DNA of 64,000 bases from Oenanthe sinensis. Its lineage: Eukaryota; Streptophyta; Magnoliopsida; Apiales; Apiaceae. The first letter of the stretch is position 1, and every line of letters begins with the position of its first letter. The DNA lies in NCBI GenBank assembly GCA_028671895.1, contig JAPMAC010000221.1:4898001-4962000 (forward strand), written 5' to 3'. Positions 1-10,570 of the stretch are shown here, piece by piece. A program made the position numbers and the translations under genes. Below the pieces are notes generated by a model. The model was not told where the DNA came from, did no database searches, and saw only the letters and a program-made list of their open reading frames with translations.

Positions 1-349
1 ATACATATTGTTCCAAGTGACAACTAAACATAATATCAATATACATATGACAATATGTTTTACTTAGTTAATTTCTAATTAATCTAAGTATTTTATAGTT
101 GATTACAATGTTAACATCACAATCCATAACAATAATAAATATTAATAATAATTTAAAAAATTATAAATGAGATTCTATTATTTTAATATAATTTATAATT
201 AATAAAATTATTATTATTTTAGTAATAAAGAAAATAATATGAATTATAAAAGAATATAATAAAGTTTAATAAATAATATAATGAATAATTTATTATGTAT
301 CTAATCGAACATAATATTTTTTATATGAGTTAAAAAATAGATTGATAAA
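1..349. other. AT-rich intergenic DNA
   Basis: I see no gene, terminal repeat or recognisable motif here; the stretch is simple AT-rich sequence leading into the first MITE. Confidence 0.6.
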
Positions 350-351
350 TA

Positions 352-658
352 CTCCCTTTGTCCCATTTTAATTGGCTGAGTTACTATATTAGTTTGTCCA
401 AAAACCTTGTCTCGTTTCCTTTAATATAAATTTGAATTTTACTAATACCCCTATTAATTATGTATTGGTAATCTTCAATTTAGCTTATTCAAAGTAAGAA
501 CTACTCCCCTACTCAATTTACCATGTGTTGTTTATTCATAAATCACATATATATTAATGAAGTAAAAAGGATATTATAGTCAATATAAAGATAAAATTTA
601 ATTTTTCTTAATCTGTGTGTAAAACTCAAATAAGCCAAATAAAATGGGACGGAGGGAG
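352..658. mobile_element. Stowaway-type MITE
   Basis: The element begins CTCCCTTTGTCCCATTTTA and ends with the near reverse complement TAAAATGGGACGGAGGGAG. It is flanked on both sides by TA (350-351 and 659-660). The CTCCCTCCGTCCC terminus and TA target duplication are the signature of Stowaway MITEs, which are mobilised by Tc1/mariner transposases. It is 307 bp long and has no coding capacity. Confidence 0.92.
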
Positions 659-784
659 TAATAGTTAACCATGGTTATCTTATTTTCACAATTTTACAAA
701 GTTCGTTGGATTTATATGAGAAAGAATAAGTTCATAGTTTAAATTTCAAAAAAATAGAAAGTTTGTTGGGTTTTTTGGCTAATA

Positions 785-1408
785 CAGTAGAATCTCGATA
801 AATGAATAATCTCGATAAATAAATAAATTTCTTCGGTCCCAATTTGGGTAAATGGGTTTAATGAATAACCTTGCTAATGCATAAACGAATAAATAAAAAT
901 GTAGTCTTTATAGGCCCTATGTAAATATAAATGAATAATCACTATATTTCAAATAATATATTTTTATTTATATAATATATGAATACATTTCATCTAATAA
1001 TAATTTTCAAACATATTAATAAGTCATATTTTTTCAAAAAATGCCTCTACAATTGATTGTTCTTTCTTCCACTAAAATTCATCTTATCCTTAATTTTGTG
1101 TAATACATGGTACTATAACATTTTATCTATTCCATGCGCGTGTACATTACAACTAATCTAGAATTTTAGAAAATGAATGTAATTAAAATTTATATAAAAG
1201 TTATAACCACGGTGAATTTTAGGTACATTTGAACATAATATATATAAAATAATATAATTAAGAAAAAAGTCCAATAATATTATCTAAATGAATTAATATT
1301 CATTTATCGATAAATAAATATTATATTCATTTATCGATAAATAAATAATCTCGTTAAATGAATATATATTTTTGATCTCAAGCGTATTCATTTATCGAGG
1401 TTCTACTA
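785..1408. mobile_element. pogo/Emigrant-like MITE
   Basis: The left end reads CAGTAGAATCTCGATAAATG and the right end is its near reverse complement ending in GAGGTTCTACTA. TA dinucleotides flank both ends (783-784 and 1409-1410). CAGTARAACCTCKATAAAT termini with TA duplication are known from the Emigrant/pogo-like group. Several subterminal copies of TTCATTTATCGATAAATAAA lie inside near 1290-1350. It is 624 bp long with no ORF. Confidence 0.8.
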
Positions 1409-1921
1409 TAGCTCAATAATTATTAGTCTTCCCTAAATAATAAAATTCTGTTTGAATCAGATTGCTCGGTTGATTAGGTTGGTAATTAACATTTGAAAAG
1501 TAAAAACAAACAAAAGTTCAGTGTTACTTAAATATTAAAGTAGTCAATCAATATCAACATTTAATATTACTATTACTATCACATAATTGACTAGTTAGTA
1601 ATTTAATTTTTTTTTAAACGAGTTAATAATTCAATATTAATTCTATTATCATATTATTACTAACAAAAATAATAAATAGAACGTACTAAATTATAACAAA
1701 AATATAAATAGAACATATTGAATTTTTTTTTTGCCAAACATATGTAATTATTAAATTCAAATAGAAAAATTCTTGAAAAATAAAATTTATGCTATTTCTC
1801 TATTTAATTTAGTGGAGGTATAACTCTCTAAACATCAGTATCTCAAATAATAGAGTTGAATATATAATTAATTGATATTCAGTATCTGTTACAAACAATT
1901 GTTATAATATATATAGTCTAT
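1409..1921. other. AT-rich intergenic DNA
   Basis: Nothing recognisable was seen; short poly-A and poly-T runs only. Confidence 0.5.

Positions 1922-1977
<56 letters not shown>
1922..1977. repeat. (CA)n(TA)n microsatellite
   Basis: An alternating CA tract passes directly into a TA tract. Confidence 0.97.
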
Positions 1978-1980
<3 letters not shown>

Positions 1981-2146
1981 TGTTTTAAAGAAGAGTAATA
2001 AATTAATTTTTTGATAAATATACTACTTATTATATTTGTATTTAAAATAAAATTTGAATACATTTATCTATCTTTTTAGCTTGCGAGAATATAATTATTT
2101 ATTTAAGATATAGATGAGTGAGAAAAAAAATATATATATATATATA

Positions 2147-2268
2147 GGGAGAGGTTCAAAAGCCCTTCCATAGCCACAGTTGGATAAACTGAATAATGAA
2201 GTCAACCCATCTTCTACCATTAAAAAAAGAAGTGAACGGTCAGGATTAAAAAAAAAAAGGGCTTACGC
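2147..2268. mobile_element. short MITE-like insert between TA tracts
   Basis: About 120 bp of non-repetitive sequence is embedded in a (TA)n microsatellite. Short inverted matches lie near its ends (AAAAGCCCTT near 2158 and AAGGGCTTA near 2258). This looks like a small transposable element that targets TA repeats, but the termini are too short to classify. Confidence 0.4.
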
Positions 2269-2272
2269 TATA

Positions 2273-2317
<45 letters not shown>

Positions 2318-2322
<5 letters not shown>

Positions 2323-2935
2323 GCTACTCCAATAGAAACTAAATTTGACTAGAAACTAGAAACTAAATTTATTCCTCCGTTTTTAATTCCATTTTCCCGT
2401 CAATTGGTAAACTTTTTTTCAAATCTAACTTCACCACATTTTTCTCCGTCTCCCAACGATCAATTTGCATACCATATGTGCTATATTCCGGCGACTTCAA
2501 AATTAATCACAAATTTATATTATATATGTTACCAGAAAAAATACAATCACTAATTTATATTAGATAAATCACTAATTTGTACTATAAGAATCACTAATTT
2601 GTATTATAAGAATCACCAAAATCACTAGTTTTGTTAAATAAATATATATGAAGATCGCCGGAAAAATGGAAGTCGCCGGAATATAGCACATATGGTATGC
2701 AAACTGATCGTTGAGAGATAAGAAAAAATGTGGTGAAGTTAGATTTAAAAAAATATTCATCAATTGGCGGGAAAATTCAAACTAAAAACGGAAGGGATTA
2801 GATGATATTGTGTATGAGAGGGTGTATTTTAATTGTGTGAGGTGCCCTCTAGGGGCCATTAGATTAGATTAAATATGTGGCTTAGATTAGTTTCTAGTTT
2901 CTAGATTTGACTTGGTTTCTATTTGAGTATTTGCC

Positions 2936-2938
<3 letters not shown>
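2318..2938. mobile_element. foldback MITE inserted in (TA)n
   Basis: The two halves are inverted copies of each other. The left half has GAAACTAGAAACTAAATTT near 2341-2369 and a stretch CATACCATATGTGCTATATTCCGG near 2468, split here only to mark its place; both recur inverted near 2680 and 2890. Both outer ends abut TA tracts (2269-2317 and 2937-2962). It resembles the Micron-type habit of inserting into TA microsatellites. A 63-codon minus-strand ORF inside is a by-product of the inverted repeat. Confidence 0.75.
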
Positions 2939-2963
<25 letters not shown>

Positions 2964-2966
<3 letters not shown>

Positions 2967-2984
2967 GCTCTATAATAGAGCGTA
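2964..2984. repeat. palindrome TACGCTCTATAATAGAGCGT
   Basis: A 21-bp near-perfect palindrome immediately follows the TA tract. Related motifs recur at 41573-41726, again beside a TA tract, on the far side of the PMD/Ulp1 region. It may be part of a transposon terminus. Confidence 0.6.
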
Positions 2985-3821
2985 TGGATTTTTTCCCTAA
3001 ACCCGGTTTATTTTTACAGAACCGGTTCCTTTTTTAACAAAACCAACACTTTCTAACATATTTCCATCAGTTATAATCGAACCCAACCACAACCCATCCA
3101 CAAAAACCTAACCCTAAATCACTTCTACTCGATATTGCTTTCTACCCATCCACAGTTGGTGCGATTTTCCCTTCTACACAAAATCAAGTATGCATTCTAC
3201 TCGATATTGCCTTCTTTTACATACGATTTTTGCTCTCTTTTTTATGTGTATTCGATTTGTATGCATATTGTGTGTATATATGATTTGCTTGTATGCATAT
3301 TGTGTGTATATGATTTGTATGCATATTGTGTGTATATATTCGATTATGTATGTGTTTATATTTGGTTTTTCGATTTGTTGGATTATAGTTTGAATTATTT
3401 GTGTATGTTTGTATTAAATTTCTTTTTTTTATATATAATTATGTGGTTTTAAGTCGAATATTTTTAGTTATGAGTATAAAGTTTAAATTTTTTTGGTTGA
3501 AAACTAATTATATTTTTTGGGATTTTTGGTTATGGATATTATTAGATTTTTGTTTGAATTTCGAAATTTGATTATAAAAATTATTATTGGAGTTTTTGGT
3601 TGTAAACATTGTTAGTCTTACGTAATTTGGTTGTAATTTGGTTGAGATTCTGAATATTCTTTGTTTAATTTCAATTTTTTTGGTTATATATATCATTTTA
3701 GTTCGAATTATTATTATTGGAGTTTTGGGTTTTAATTTCGAATTATTGGAGATTTTGTTTGATATGGACGTTAGTTTATCGACATTGTTAGACTTACGTA
3801 ATTGTTTCTTTAATTTCAGAT
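2985..3821 (+). other. leader region upstream of the PMD gene
   Basis: This non-coding stretch lies between the palindrome and the first ATG of the PMD reading frame. It contains a short tandem repeat with unit about TATGCATATTGTGTGTATAT (3256-3345) and T-rich, AG-ended sequence typical of an intron before the ATG. ORFs in the tandem repeat are low complexity and are not proposed as genes. Confidence 0.4.
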
Positions 3822-5571
3822 ATGTCGGATGATTTGTGTGGCCCTGTCGATCCTTCGGTTCTTCACGATCAAAAAAATCATATTAGCACCCTTATATGGA
3901 ATGGGATTCACCGAAATCTTCTCAAAATTCGACAAAGTACTTCTTTGCTTTCGGAATGAAAATTAGAGTCATTTCAAGTTCATCTTCTACAGCAATTGGG
4001 TTTCAGAATATTTACTAATCCTAAGGCCGTTATTCAAAATGACGTGGCTTTGATTTCGATGTTAGTGGAGCGGTGGAGGCCAGAAACTAACACATTTCAT
4101 TTCACTTTTGGTGAGATGACAGTGACTCTTGAAGATGTCTACATGTTGATGGGTCTTCCGGTTGTAAGAGAACCGGTAACAAATCTTGAAGCAATTGGTG
4201 TCAAGAATACTTGGTTACACACTTGGCCGGATCAGGATCTTTTCGTTGAAGAAAGAGAAGATGCTTTTGGTAGGGGTGGCGTTAGACTGAGTTTTTTGAG
4301 GGAGCGATATTGCGAGTGCCCAGATAAGAATAATCCCGAGATGTTGGAGATATATACACGGGGGTATGTCTTCTATTTATGCGATGCTATTTTATTCCCT
4401 ACAAAGTCTAATAATGTTGCTCACCCTAGATTAATCCCATTGTTACTCAATACTAGCAAAATATATGGATATGCTTGGGGGGCAGGAGTTCTAGCTTATT
4501 TGTATAGGAATTTGTATGAAGCTAGTTACAAGGATTGTGTATCGATTACCGGATGTTGTACTCTATTGATGCTTTGGGCTCGTGAGAGGTTGCGTTCGGG
4601 ACAACCTATGATTGCAAGTAATGTGCAACATACATGGCCTAGGGCTTTAGCATGGGCGATTCATCCGGTTGGCCAAGGGAAATCCAAGTACTATAATGTC
4701 CATCACAACATTGACGCCTACCGTGGACAATTTGATAATTTTGATCCGAGTTGGGTTGCTTGGAGGGTATATAGCCCCATTTATCGCATCTTTGACCCAT
4801 ATTTTGAGAGGGCTCGACTAGCCGGTATCACTCATGTGCCGATCATATTTTTTGAATATTGTGAATATCAACTTTCGGAGAGGGTGGCAAGACAAATGAA
4901 TATGCCCTTGAGTATATCACCTCCACCCCCGAAGAGTGAAATGAAAAAAATGAGGCTTAATGTTGATGTTCCATTCCAAAATATGGATCCTAAGAATATG
5001 GTTAGATATGTAACAATGTGGAATGAGTTTGTGTATAATGGTATTGGTATTTTGGGCCCCCCGATGTTTCCCGTATCATTAGAGGAGTATATGGATTGGT
5101 ATTTGAATATTACAAAATTGAAGATACTACCGCCTTCAAAACCAACAAAGGATCCTAAAATATACCAAGAAGCGAAAGACAAATTTGACAATCCTAAGGC
5201 ATTGGATTTGGTATGTTTTATTTCTAATATATAAACTATTAGATGTTCACTTTTTTGTTCTTTCCCTACATGCGTAGCAAATTAATTCATTATAGTCTGA
5301 TGTAATTTCATCCTACAGCCGAATACAGCAATATTTCCCATGTCATACAACTACAAAAACTTGAATGATGATGAACTGGGTAAGTTTGCTTCTTTTTAAT
5401 TATCTTTTTTTTGAAATTATATTGTTGCATGATGGTCAAATATGGTGTGTATGATTCTCAGGGCCTAACGGCAATCTTCGAGTGTATCTTAAAGAATTGG
5501 CATCAGCTACTACTATAGCTGTTGATGATTATGTCAGGGATCATCCATTTTGTCCGTCGCAAAGAAGGTAG
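3822..5571 (+). pseudogene. plant mobile domain (PMD/MAIN-like) protein, one in-frame stop
   Basis: Three exons can be read in phase: 3822-5210, 5319-5379 and 5462-5571, with GT-AG introns between. The ATG at 3822 opens a frame beginning MSDDLCGPVDPSVL. The large middle part (from about residue 60) has the hallmarks of the plant mobile domain: RPETNTFHFTFGEMTVTLED, a cysteine-free MLMGLPV motif, and the WARERLRSGQP and WPRALAWAI segments. PMD proteins occur both as host genes (MAIN family, meristem and silencing functions) and as passengers of Mutator-like transposons. The frame is broken by TGA at 3957-3959, 45 codons after the ATG. Otherwise it is open and ends in PSQRR-stop. The single stop suggests recent inactivation, or use of a later start such as the TTG near 3996. 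A nearby Ulp1 domain is the usual partner in transposons. Confidence 0.85.
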
Positions 5572-5904
5572 TTTTGAGGAGGAATTAACTAGCTACGTTT
5601 ACTCATTCAAATTCTATTGGCATTGGGAATGTAATCCGCGACGATAAAACGGTCATCAAACTTTACATGTAATAAACTCAAACTTAAAACGACTTTCTCC
5701 ACCGCTCTTGCCATAAGCACAACAACATTTATCTAGTTTGATCTTAACAGACAATGAACGACGACAAGAGCCTTCTATTTTGATCTTAAGACTGTTACTC
5801 CTAGGTACAATAATTAAGCAATAATTAAGCTAGTGTTCGTCTAATGATCTTGCTTTTGCATGACATGTGCCTCAGTATGTTTAATTCCTCTTTATGATAA
5901 ATAG

Positions 5905-6030
5905 GCTGATAAGCTCTCTAAGCAAATGAAGAACATGTTGGATGAAGTATTGAAAAGGCTTCCGAAGACTGCTCAAAGCTCGGCAGGAAATAACTCAAAC
6001 CCGGCCCAAAGCACTTCGCATGGAAACTAG
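5905..6030 (+). pseudogene. terminal exon of an unrecognised gene
   Basis: An AG acceptor at 5903-5904 is followed by an open frame starting ADKLSKQMKNMLDEVLKRLP and ending at TAG 6028-6030. The peptide is amphipathic and then Gln/Ser/Asn-rich. Only this exon is present; no upstream exon connects to it. The second copy is at 40227-40352. Function unknown. Confidence 0.4.
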
Positions 6031-6159
6031 CTATTAGGTATTTCCTGTCTGAAATACATTTATCATCTACAGTTTCTTCATTTTAAAAATTAATAAATAT
6101 CTCTCCACTTTTTCAGTTTGAGGTGCTGGTGTTTTGGTTATGTCAAGGCTTGGTGCTGC

Positions 6160-6530
6160 TCAGATGCCATTCTGTGATGTTTTAGAGTGTTTTTTTATTG
6201 TTTTCTGCTGTTCTGCTGTTGTTGTGTTTGAACTTTGAAATTCTGTGTTATTTTTTGTTGTGTTATTCATTTTGAACTCCCAGTAAAATCTGGCCTTCCT
6301 TTTGAACTCAGCATTAGAATGAACTCGAGCCTTTATACATGCTTTAATATCTCCAATTATGGCAGTAGTAGAGACTGATTTTCCCGGGATATGTATTCTA
6401 TTGTTCCTCTCTTTCCACACTACATGAAATGCTGCTGCTATATATAGATAAACAAATCTTCTCCGTAATGAGTCCAAGTTGTCTATAATCACATTTCCAT
6501 CCAAAAGGTTCGCCCAGCTAGTGCTCAAGG
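6160..6530 (-). pseudogene. LINE ORF2 C-terminal fragment
   Basis: The minus-strand frame contains FVYLYIAAAFHVVWKERNNR, the motif found at the C-terminus of plant non-LTR retrotransposon reverse transcriptases (zf-RVT region). It is cut at 6530, where Ulp1-type sequence on the other strand begins, so the LINE is 5'-truncated as is usual for these elements. Codons reported upstream of 6530 on this strand belong to the opposite-strand Ulp1 exon. The second copy at 40482-40850 stops at the same point. Confidence 0.7.
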
Positions 6531-6539
6531 AGAATGGAC

Positions 6540-6973
6540 AGGAGTCCAAAATTGCTTGGGTGCATTTCAGTTTAGTCATAGTATGTTTCATTGAGAGAGA
6601 AAACTTGGAAACAATTTTAATGCTTCACTTGGATTCGAAAAAACATCACCACTCAAGTTCTACACTTTTTGATGTTATTGAATGGTAAGAAAAGGTCGTA
6701 TAATTTTTATATTGATGGCAAGAAAAACCATGTTACATTGATGTTACCAATGCTGTAAGAAAAGGTCGTATAATTTTTATATTGATGGCAAGAAAAACCA
6801 TGTTACATTGATGTTACCAATGCAGGGGTCTACAAAAAACATGGAAAGGAGACCCTTCACATTTTCCGGCTATTGTGAAAGAAGTAGTTGAGGTTCCTCA
6901 ACAACCCAATACATGGGATTGCGGGTTGTATGTGATGCATATGTTGAAACTATTTCTAGAACAAGCACCAGAA

Positions 6974-6976
<3 letters not shown>
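6540..6976 (+). pseudogene. Ulp1-type (C48) cysteine protease fragment
   Basis: Two exons join in phase: about 6540-6684 and 6826-6976. Exon 1 carries HFSLVIVCF and LHLDS, the catalytic His and Asp blocks. Exon 2 carries VPQQPNTWDCGLYVMHMLK, with the oxyanion Gln and the catalytic Cys in DCG. All four active-site positions of a SUMO-type protease are therefore present. The N-terminal part is missing because the frame begins at the end of the 886-bp repeat. Downstream it runs into an AAT microsatellite. Ulp1-like genes of this type are typical passengers of plant Mutator-like elements and sit beside PMD genes. A Trp codon is split exactly by the intron, which supports the join. Confidence 0.8.
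6685..6824. repeat. 70-bp tandem duplication in the Ulp1 intron
   Basis: Two almost identical 70-bp units (6685-6754 and 6755-6824) each begin GTAAGAAAAGGTCGTATAAT. The whole intron has been duplicated in tandem, and the donor site with it. Confidence 0.92.

Positions 6977-7024
<48 letters not shown>
6974..7024. repeat. (AAT)n microsatellite
   Basis: Uninterrupted AAT repeats follow the last readable Ulp1 codons and probably replaced the rest of the gene. Confidence 0.97.
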
Positions 7025-7025
<1 letters not shown>

Positions 7026-7134
7026 TAATTATGATTAACTATAAATCATAAATGTAGAAAATTAATATTGCAACAATCGCTTAATATTATATATTTGTAT
7101 AATCATGATTGATTTTGATTTAAAATATTAACAG

Positions 7135-7342
7135 CATGGAGTACCTGACAGCAGAAGTGCTTGAGCAGGTAGGAAATAAAACCGAAGATTATAAGGTGAA
7201 GAGAATCACACCCAGACATTTACAGTTGGCAATTCGCGGTGACAAGGATCTTGACAAGCTGTTTAAAGCTACTATCCCCGGAGGTGGTGTTATCCCCCAC
7301 ATTCACAAAGCCCTTGAGTGTTATAGAATTAAGAAGGAATGA
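7135..7342 (+). pseudogene. histone H2A.Z C-terminal exon
   Basis: An intron acceptor (ACAG ending at 7134) is followed by MEYLTAEVLEQVGNKTEDYK and then KRITPRHLQLAIRGDKDLDK and IPGGGVIPHIHK. This is the C-terminal half of the histone fold and docking domain of a plant H2A.Z variant. The frame is open to a TGA at 7340-7342. The histone-fold N-terminus is absent, and several positions differ from the usual H2A.Z consensus. It is an isolated exon, so I read it as a captured gene fragment and not a working histone gene. Confidence 0.88.
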
Positions 7343-7670
7343 GAGTTTGTGCGTATTCGAGTTGGAGAGAGGATGATCTTCGTTATTATGATGCTATTGT
7401 TACAATTTTATTGAATTTTAGACTAGACGAACAGAGAATTCTAAGGGAAATTGAAACATAGCCATAAGCAACCAAAAGTACACATGAGTCAAGTAGTTAG
7501 TTACATATACCTCCATCCAAAAATTAAAAAGCTACGTAAATCAAAATACATTTCGGCCCTTCGCAAGGCCCTCTGTTGCTTTTGAGCTACGTAACTCAAA
7601 ATTAAACATACGGAGGCTAACATAAAATTACATCAACTAATTACAGTACTAATAAAACTGTTCCTCGAGG
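7343..7670. other. non-coding spacer
   Basis: No feature was recognised between the H2A.Z exon and the minus-strand gene that ends at 7671. Confidence 0.5.
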
Positions 7671-8341
7671 TTAAACAGCTCCTGGAGGGTAGTTTGTGGT
7701 TGTTGAGGCGATTGAGGGGATTGAGGCTGGATATCTGAAAAGCAAGAATTATTAGTCGATTGATGCAGTAATAAGGTGAAACATTTTACTCTATTTTCAT
7801 ATTAACAGCAACAGAAATTCAATTTTTACTCTGTTTTCAACAGGACAAACATTTTACCTGAAATTTCGAAGAGGCTAACGTAACAAGAATCTTCTGTCAA
7901 AAATAACATAATACAAACATGTGAGGACTACAAACACAGGACTACAAACACATAATATACAAAATATTAAACACACAGGACTACAAACACACTACAAACA
8001 CACACATGACTACAAACACAGGACTACAAACACATAATATACAAAATATTATGTTTACCTGGGATAGGCGCCAAACCAGGTCCTGTTAACATTTGTTGTA
8101 TGGCTAGTTCATTGTAGCCAAAGTATCAGAGAGTTTCTTCGCAGCTCGAGCCATTTAGGGTTTGTAAATGTTCAACCATTTGAGAAATCTCAGAACTTTT
8201 AGAGGTGGAGGGGACGGTGGAGGTGGAAGGGGAGGTGGAGAGGGAGAGGGAGGTGGAGGTGGAGGTGGAGGTGGAGGTGGAGGTGGAGGTGGGGAGTAAT
8301 CTACCCGATTTCTTGTTTTTGTTTTTGATGTACGCGTACAT
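7671..8341 (-). pseudogene. three-exon gene of unknown function with Ser/Thr tract
   Basis: Reading the minus strand, exon 1 runs from ATG at 8341 to a donor after about 8059, exon 2 is 7893-7858 (36 bp), and exon 3 is 7735-7671 ending in TAA. The splice phases agree, giving a tail that reads PEDSCYVSLFEIS and then QPQSPQSPQQPQTTLQEAV. Exon 1 begins MYAYIKNKNKKSGRLL, followed by a long alternating Ser-Thr tract encoded by GGAGGT repeats. There is an in-frame TGA at 8126-8128. I do not recognise the family; the position among MULE-type debris suggests a transposon-borne gene. The agreement of phases across three exons argues that it was once real. Confidence 0.5.
7915..8057. repeat. CTACAAACACA short tandem repeats in an intron
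   Basis: The motif GGACTACAAACACA recurs irregularly with ATAATATACAAAATATT spacers inside the intron of the minus-strand gene. Confidence 0.8.
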
Positions 8342-8508
8342 CAACAACCAAGAACGAAAAAACGATTGATGCTAATACCAAGTAGAGATTGGATGCCATA
8401 GAGAAGATGTGAAGAAAGAAGAACTGCAGGTCTTCGAGCCGTGTGCATGAGCAGAGTGCGTCCTGGTCATGTCATGTGGTCTTTGAGATTTTTTTTTACT
8501 GTTTCTTT

Positions 8509-9055
8509 TATTAATTTAAATATAATTTATGTAATTTTAACATGAATATATTTATAAACAATTTAGTATAAAATCATATTTATGACTAGTTAATTATGAA
8601 TTGTAATAAAAAACTTAAAATTATTACATAAATCTAACATAATTTTTAAATGTAACTTCTAATATACGAATATAACTTATATAATTTATAAAAACTATAA
8701 GGTAAATTATTATATAAAAATAACAAAAGTTTAATTTATAAATAAATATATAAACATAATTAATATATACGTAGCAGTAACATATGTAAATTAAGATAAT
8801 TTTATTTAAATATAATTTCTAACATAAATATATTTATAAATAATTTAGTATAAAATATTATTAATGACTATTTAAAACGTGAACTCAAATAAAACAACTA
8901 AAAATTATTATATAAATCTAACTTAATTTTTAAATGTTATTTCAAATATATAAATATAACTTAAATTACTTATAAAAATTATAACCTAAATTATTATATA
9001 AATATGACATAACTTTAATTTATAAATAAATATATAAACATAATATATATAGTAG
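8509..9055. repeat. diverged tandem duplication, unit about 290 bp
   Basis: Sequence from about 8509 (AATTTAAATATAATTT) and from about 8803 (ATTTAAATATAATTTCTAAC) align along most of their length, both passing through AATTTAGTATAAAAT. No coding sequence is seen. Confidence 0.65.
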
Positions 9056-10375
9056 AATAAAGTAGAATATTATTATGGTAATTTTTTGCAATTTTACTTT
9101 TGTTAAGAATAGTTATTTGCAAATTTACCATCTTAATTGTAAAAAAAAAAAATTGTAAAAATAACAATTTTTTAATATTTTTTAAAAAAAGTTGCCCCTT
9201 CGGGGCCCACTGCCACATCAAATATTAAATTCAATATTTTGAAAAAATATATAATTTTATCATTTCTATCAATTTAGTATTCGATTCTAATATTTGAAAC
9301 TAGGTGAATAATTTGCATAAGCCCAGTCACTTGTTACAGTTTAGAGGATGAACGCTGCAAGCAAGCAAATAATTATCACACACATAGATGCATATAATTA
9401 TTTTCAAATAAATCAAATATAAGGTAAAATAATTGAAAATAATAATTAAATTATTTTTTTTATTTTAAAATGTAAAAATTAGTGACAACTCATTAATTTT
9501 CAAAATAATACAAATATAAGGTAAAGTAATTGAAAATTAAAATTTTACTTTTTACTTTTAAAATGCAAAAATTATTGAGTTAGGTTTAGGATTAAAAGTA
9601 TGATCACTGTTAAAATTCAAATTCATAATTATAATCACAAATGTTTGTAGTGTTTGTCCTTTTGCATTGCGAAAAATTCCCATATATTTTATACTATTTT
9701 AATTTTTTTTAACATGTTAGTTAGTTATAAATTAAAATTAGGAATTATTTTATGTCTAAATAAAATTTCATGTTACACTGTGATAAAAATAAAGAAATAT
9801 TATGTTTTTAGTTTCTATAAAATGAGTCTAAATTTGTTTTTACCTTCTTTTAAATTCATATCCATTTTTATATATATCTTGTGTGTGAACTTTTTTTTAT
9901 TATTTTTTTTAGTTTTTTTGTTCCGGATTTTCATTTCTCTACCTAATCAAACTATAGACGTTGGTTAGTGGGCTATAAGAGGCTAAGAGCAAGTCTAACA
10001 GTCTCCTAACATATTTCTTATAAATATTATAAAATATTATTGTATATCTACAATAACGAGCTTCCTTATAATTGATTCTTATAAAAATAAAAGGAGGGAA
10101 GCAAGAACAAAAAAGAGGGAAACAATTGGAAAAGGGAGGGGAAATAATATTTTATTGATAAAAGTAAAATTGCATCATTATATTGTTATGTTACACCAAA
10201 TCTAGAATTAAAATAATAATAATTTTAAATGTAATAGACTAATGAAAGATAAAAGCACTTTACCAAACCAAAGTAGTTGCATTTCATGTATTTTTTAAAA
10301 TATTATAAAATAAAAATACTTTTTATTATTTGAAATATTTCTGATAATTTCAAATAAAAATACTTTTTATTTTTA
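9056..10375. other. AT-rich intergenic DNA
   Basis: No gene or element was identified. A 104-codon ORF at 9654-9968 is Phe/Ile/Leu-rich and reflects base composition. The sequence GAGCAAGTCTAACAGTCTCC near 9986 resembles one MITE terminus, but no partner end was found. Confidence 0.5.
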
Positions 10376-10570
10376 GTACTCCTTTAGTGAATACTTTTGT
10401 TGCTGGCTCGGCTCGAGGCATCTCTTCAGGTTTTTCGTACTGCAAAGAAGGGATGGACTGTCAGATCATGTAATTTCATGAAATTACATGATCTGACAGC
10501 CCATCCCTTCTTTGCAGTACGAAAAACCTGAAGAGATGCCTCGAGCCGACAACAAAAGTATTGAGTACTA
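10376..10570. repeat. near-perfect hairpin with almost no loop
   Basis: The left arm (for example CTCGAGGCATCTCTTCAGG) is repeated inverted on the right (CCTGAAGAGATGCCTCGAG). The arms meet at TTTCATGAAA near 10478. The arm composition is less AT-rich than the surroundings, as if a piece of coding DNA had been inverted onto itself. The left arm has a small extra segment near 10402-10408. Confidence 0.93.

Larger units (their letters stand above)
5645..6530. repeat. 886-bp repeat unit, copy 1
   Basis: This block, from ATAAAACGGTCATCAAACTT to GCTAGTGCTCAA, is repeated almost identically in the same orientation at 39966-40850. Both copies are followed immediately by Ulp1-type protease sequence, but of different Ulp1 genes. 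It contains one plus-strand terminal exon and one minus-strand LINE fragment. The ends are not TG...CA, so it is not an obvious LTR. Confidence 0.85.

Noticed and set aside
6531..6591. LINE coding sequence upstream of 6530
   Set aside because: The opposite strand carries Ulp1 codons here and the second copy ends the LINE at the same point.
9654..9968. 104-codon hydrophobic ORF
   Set aside because: Composition is dominated by Phe, Ile and Leu from AT-rich DNA; no splice sites or homology are evident.
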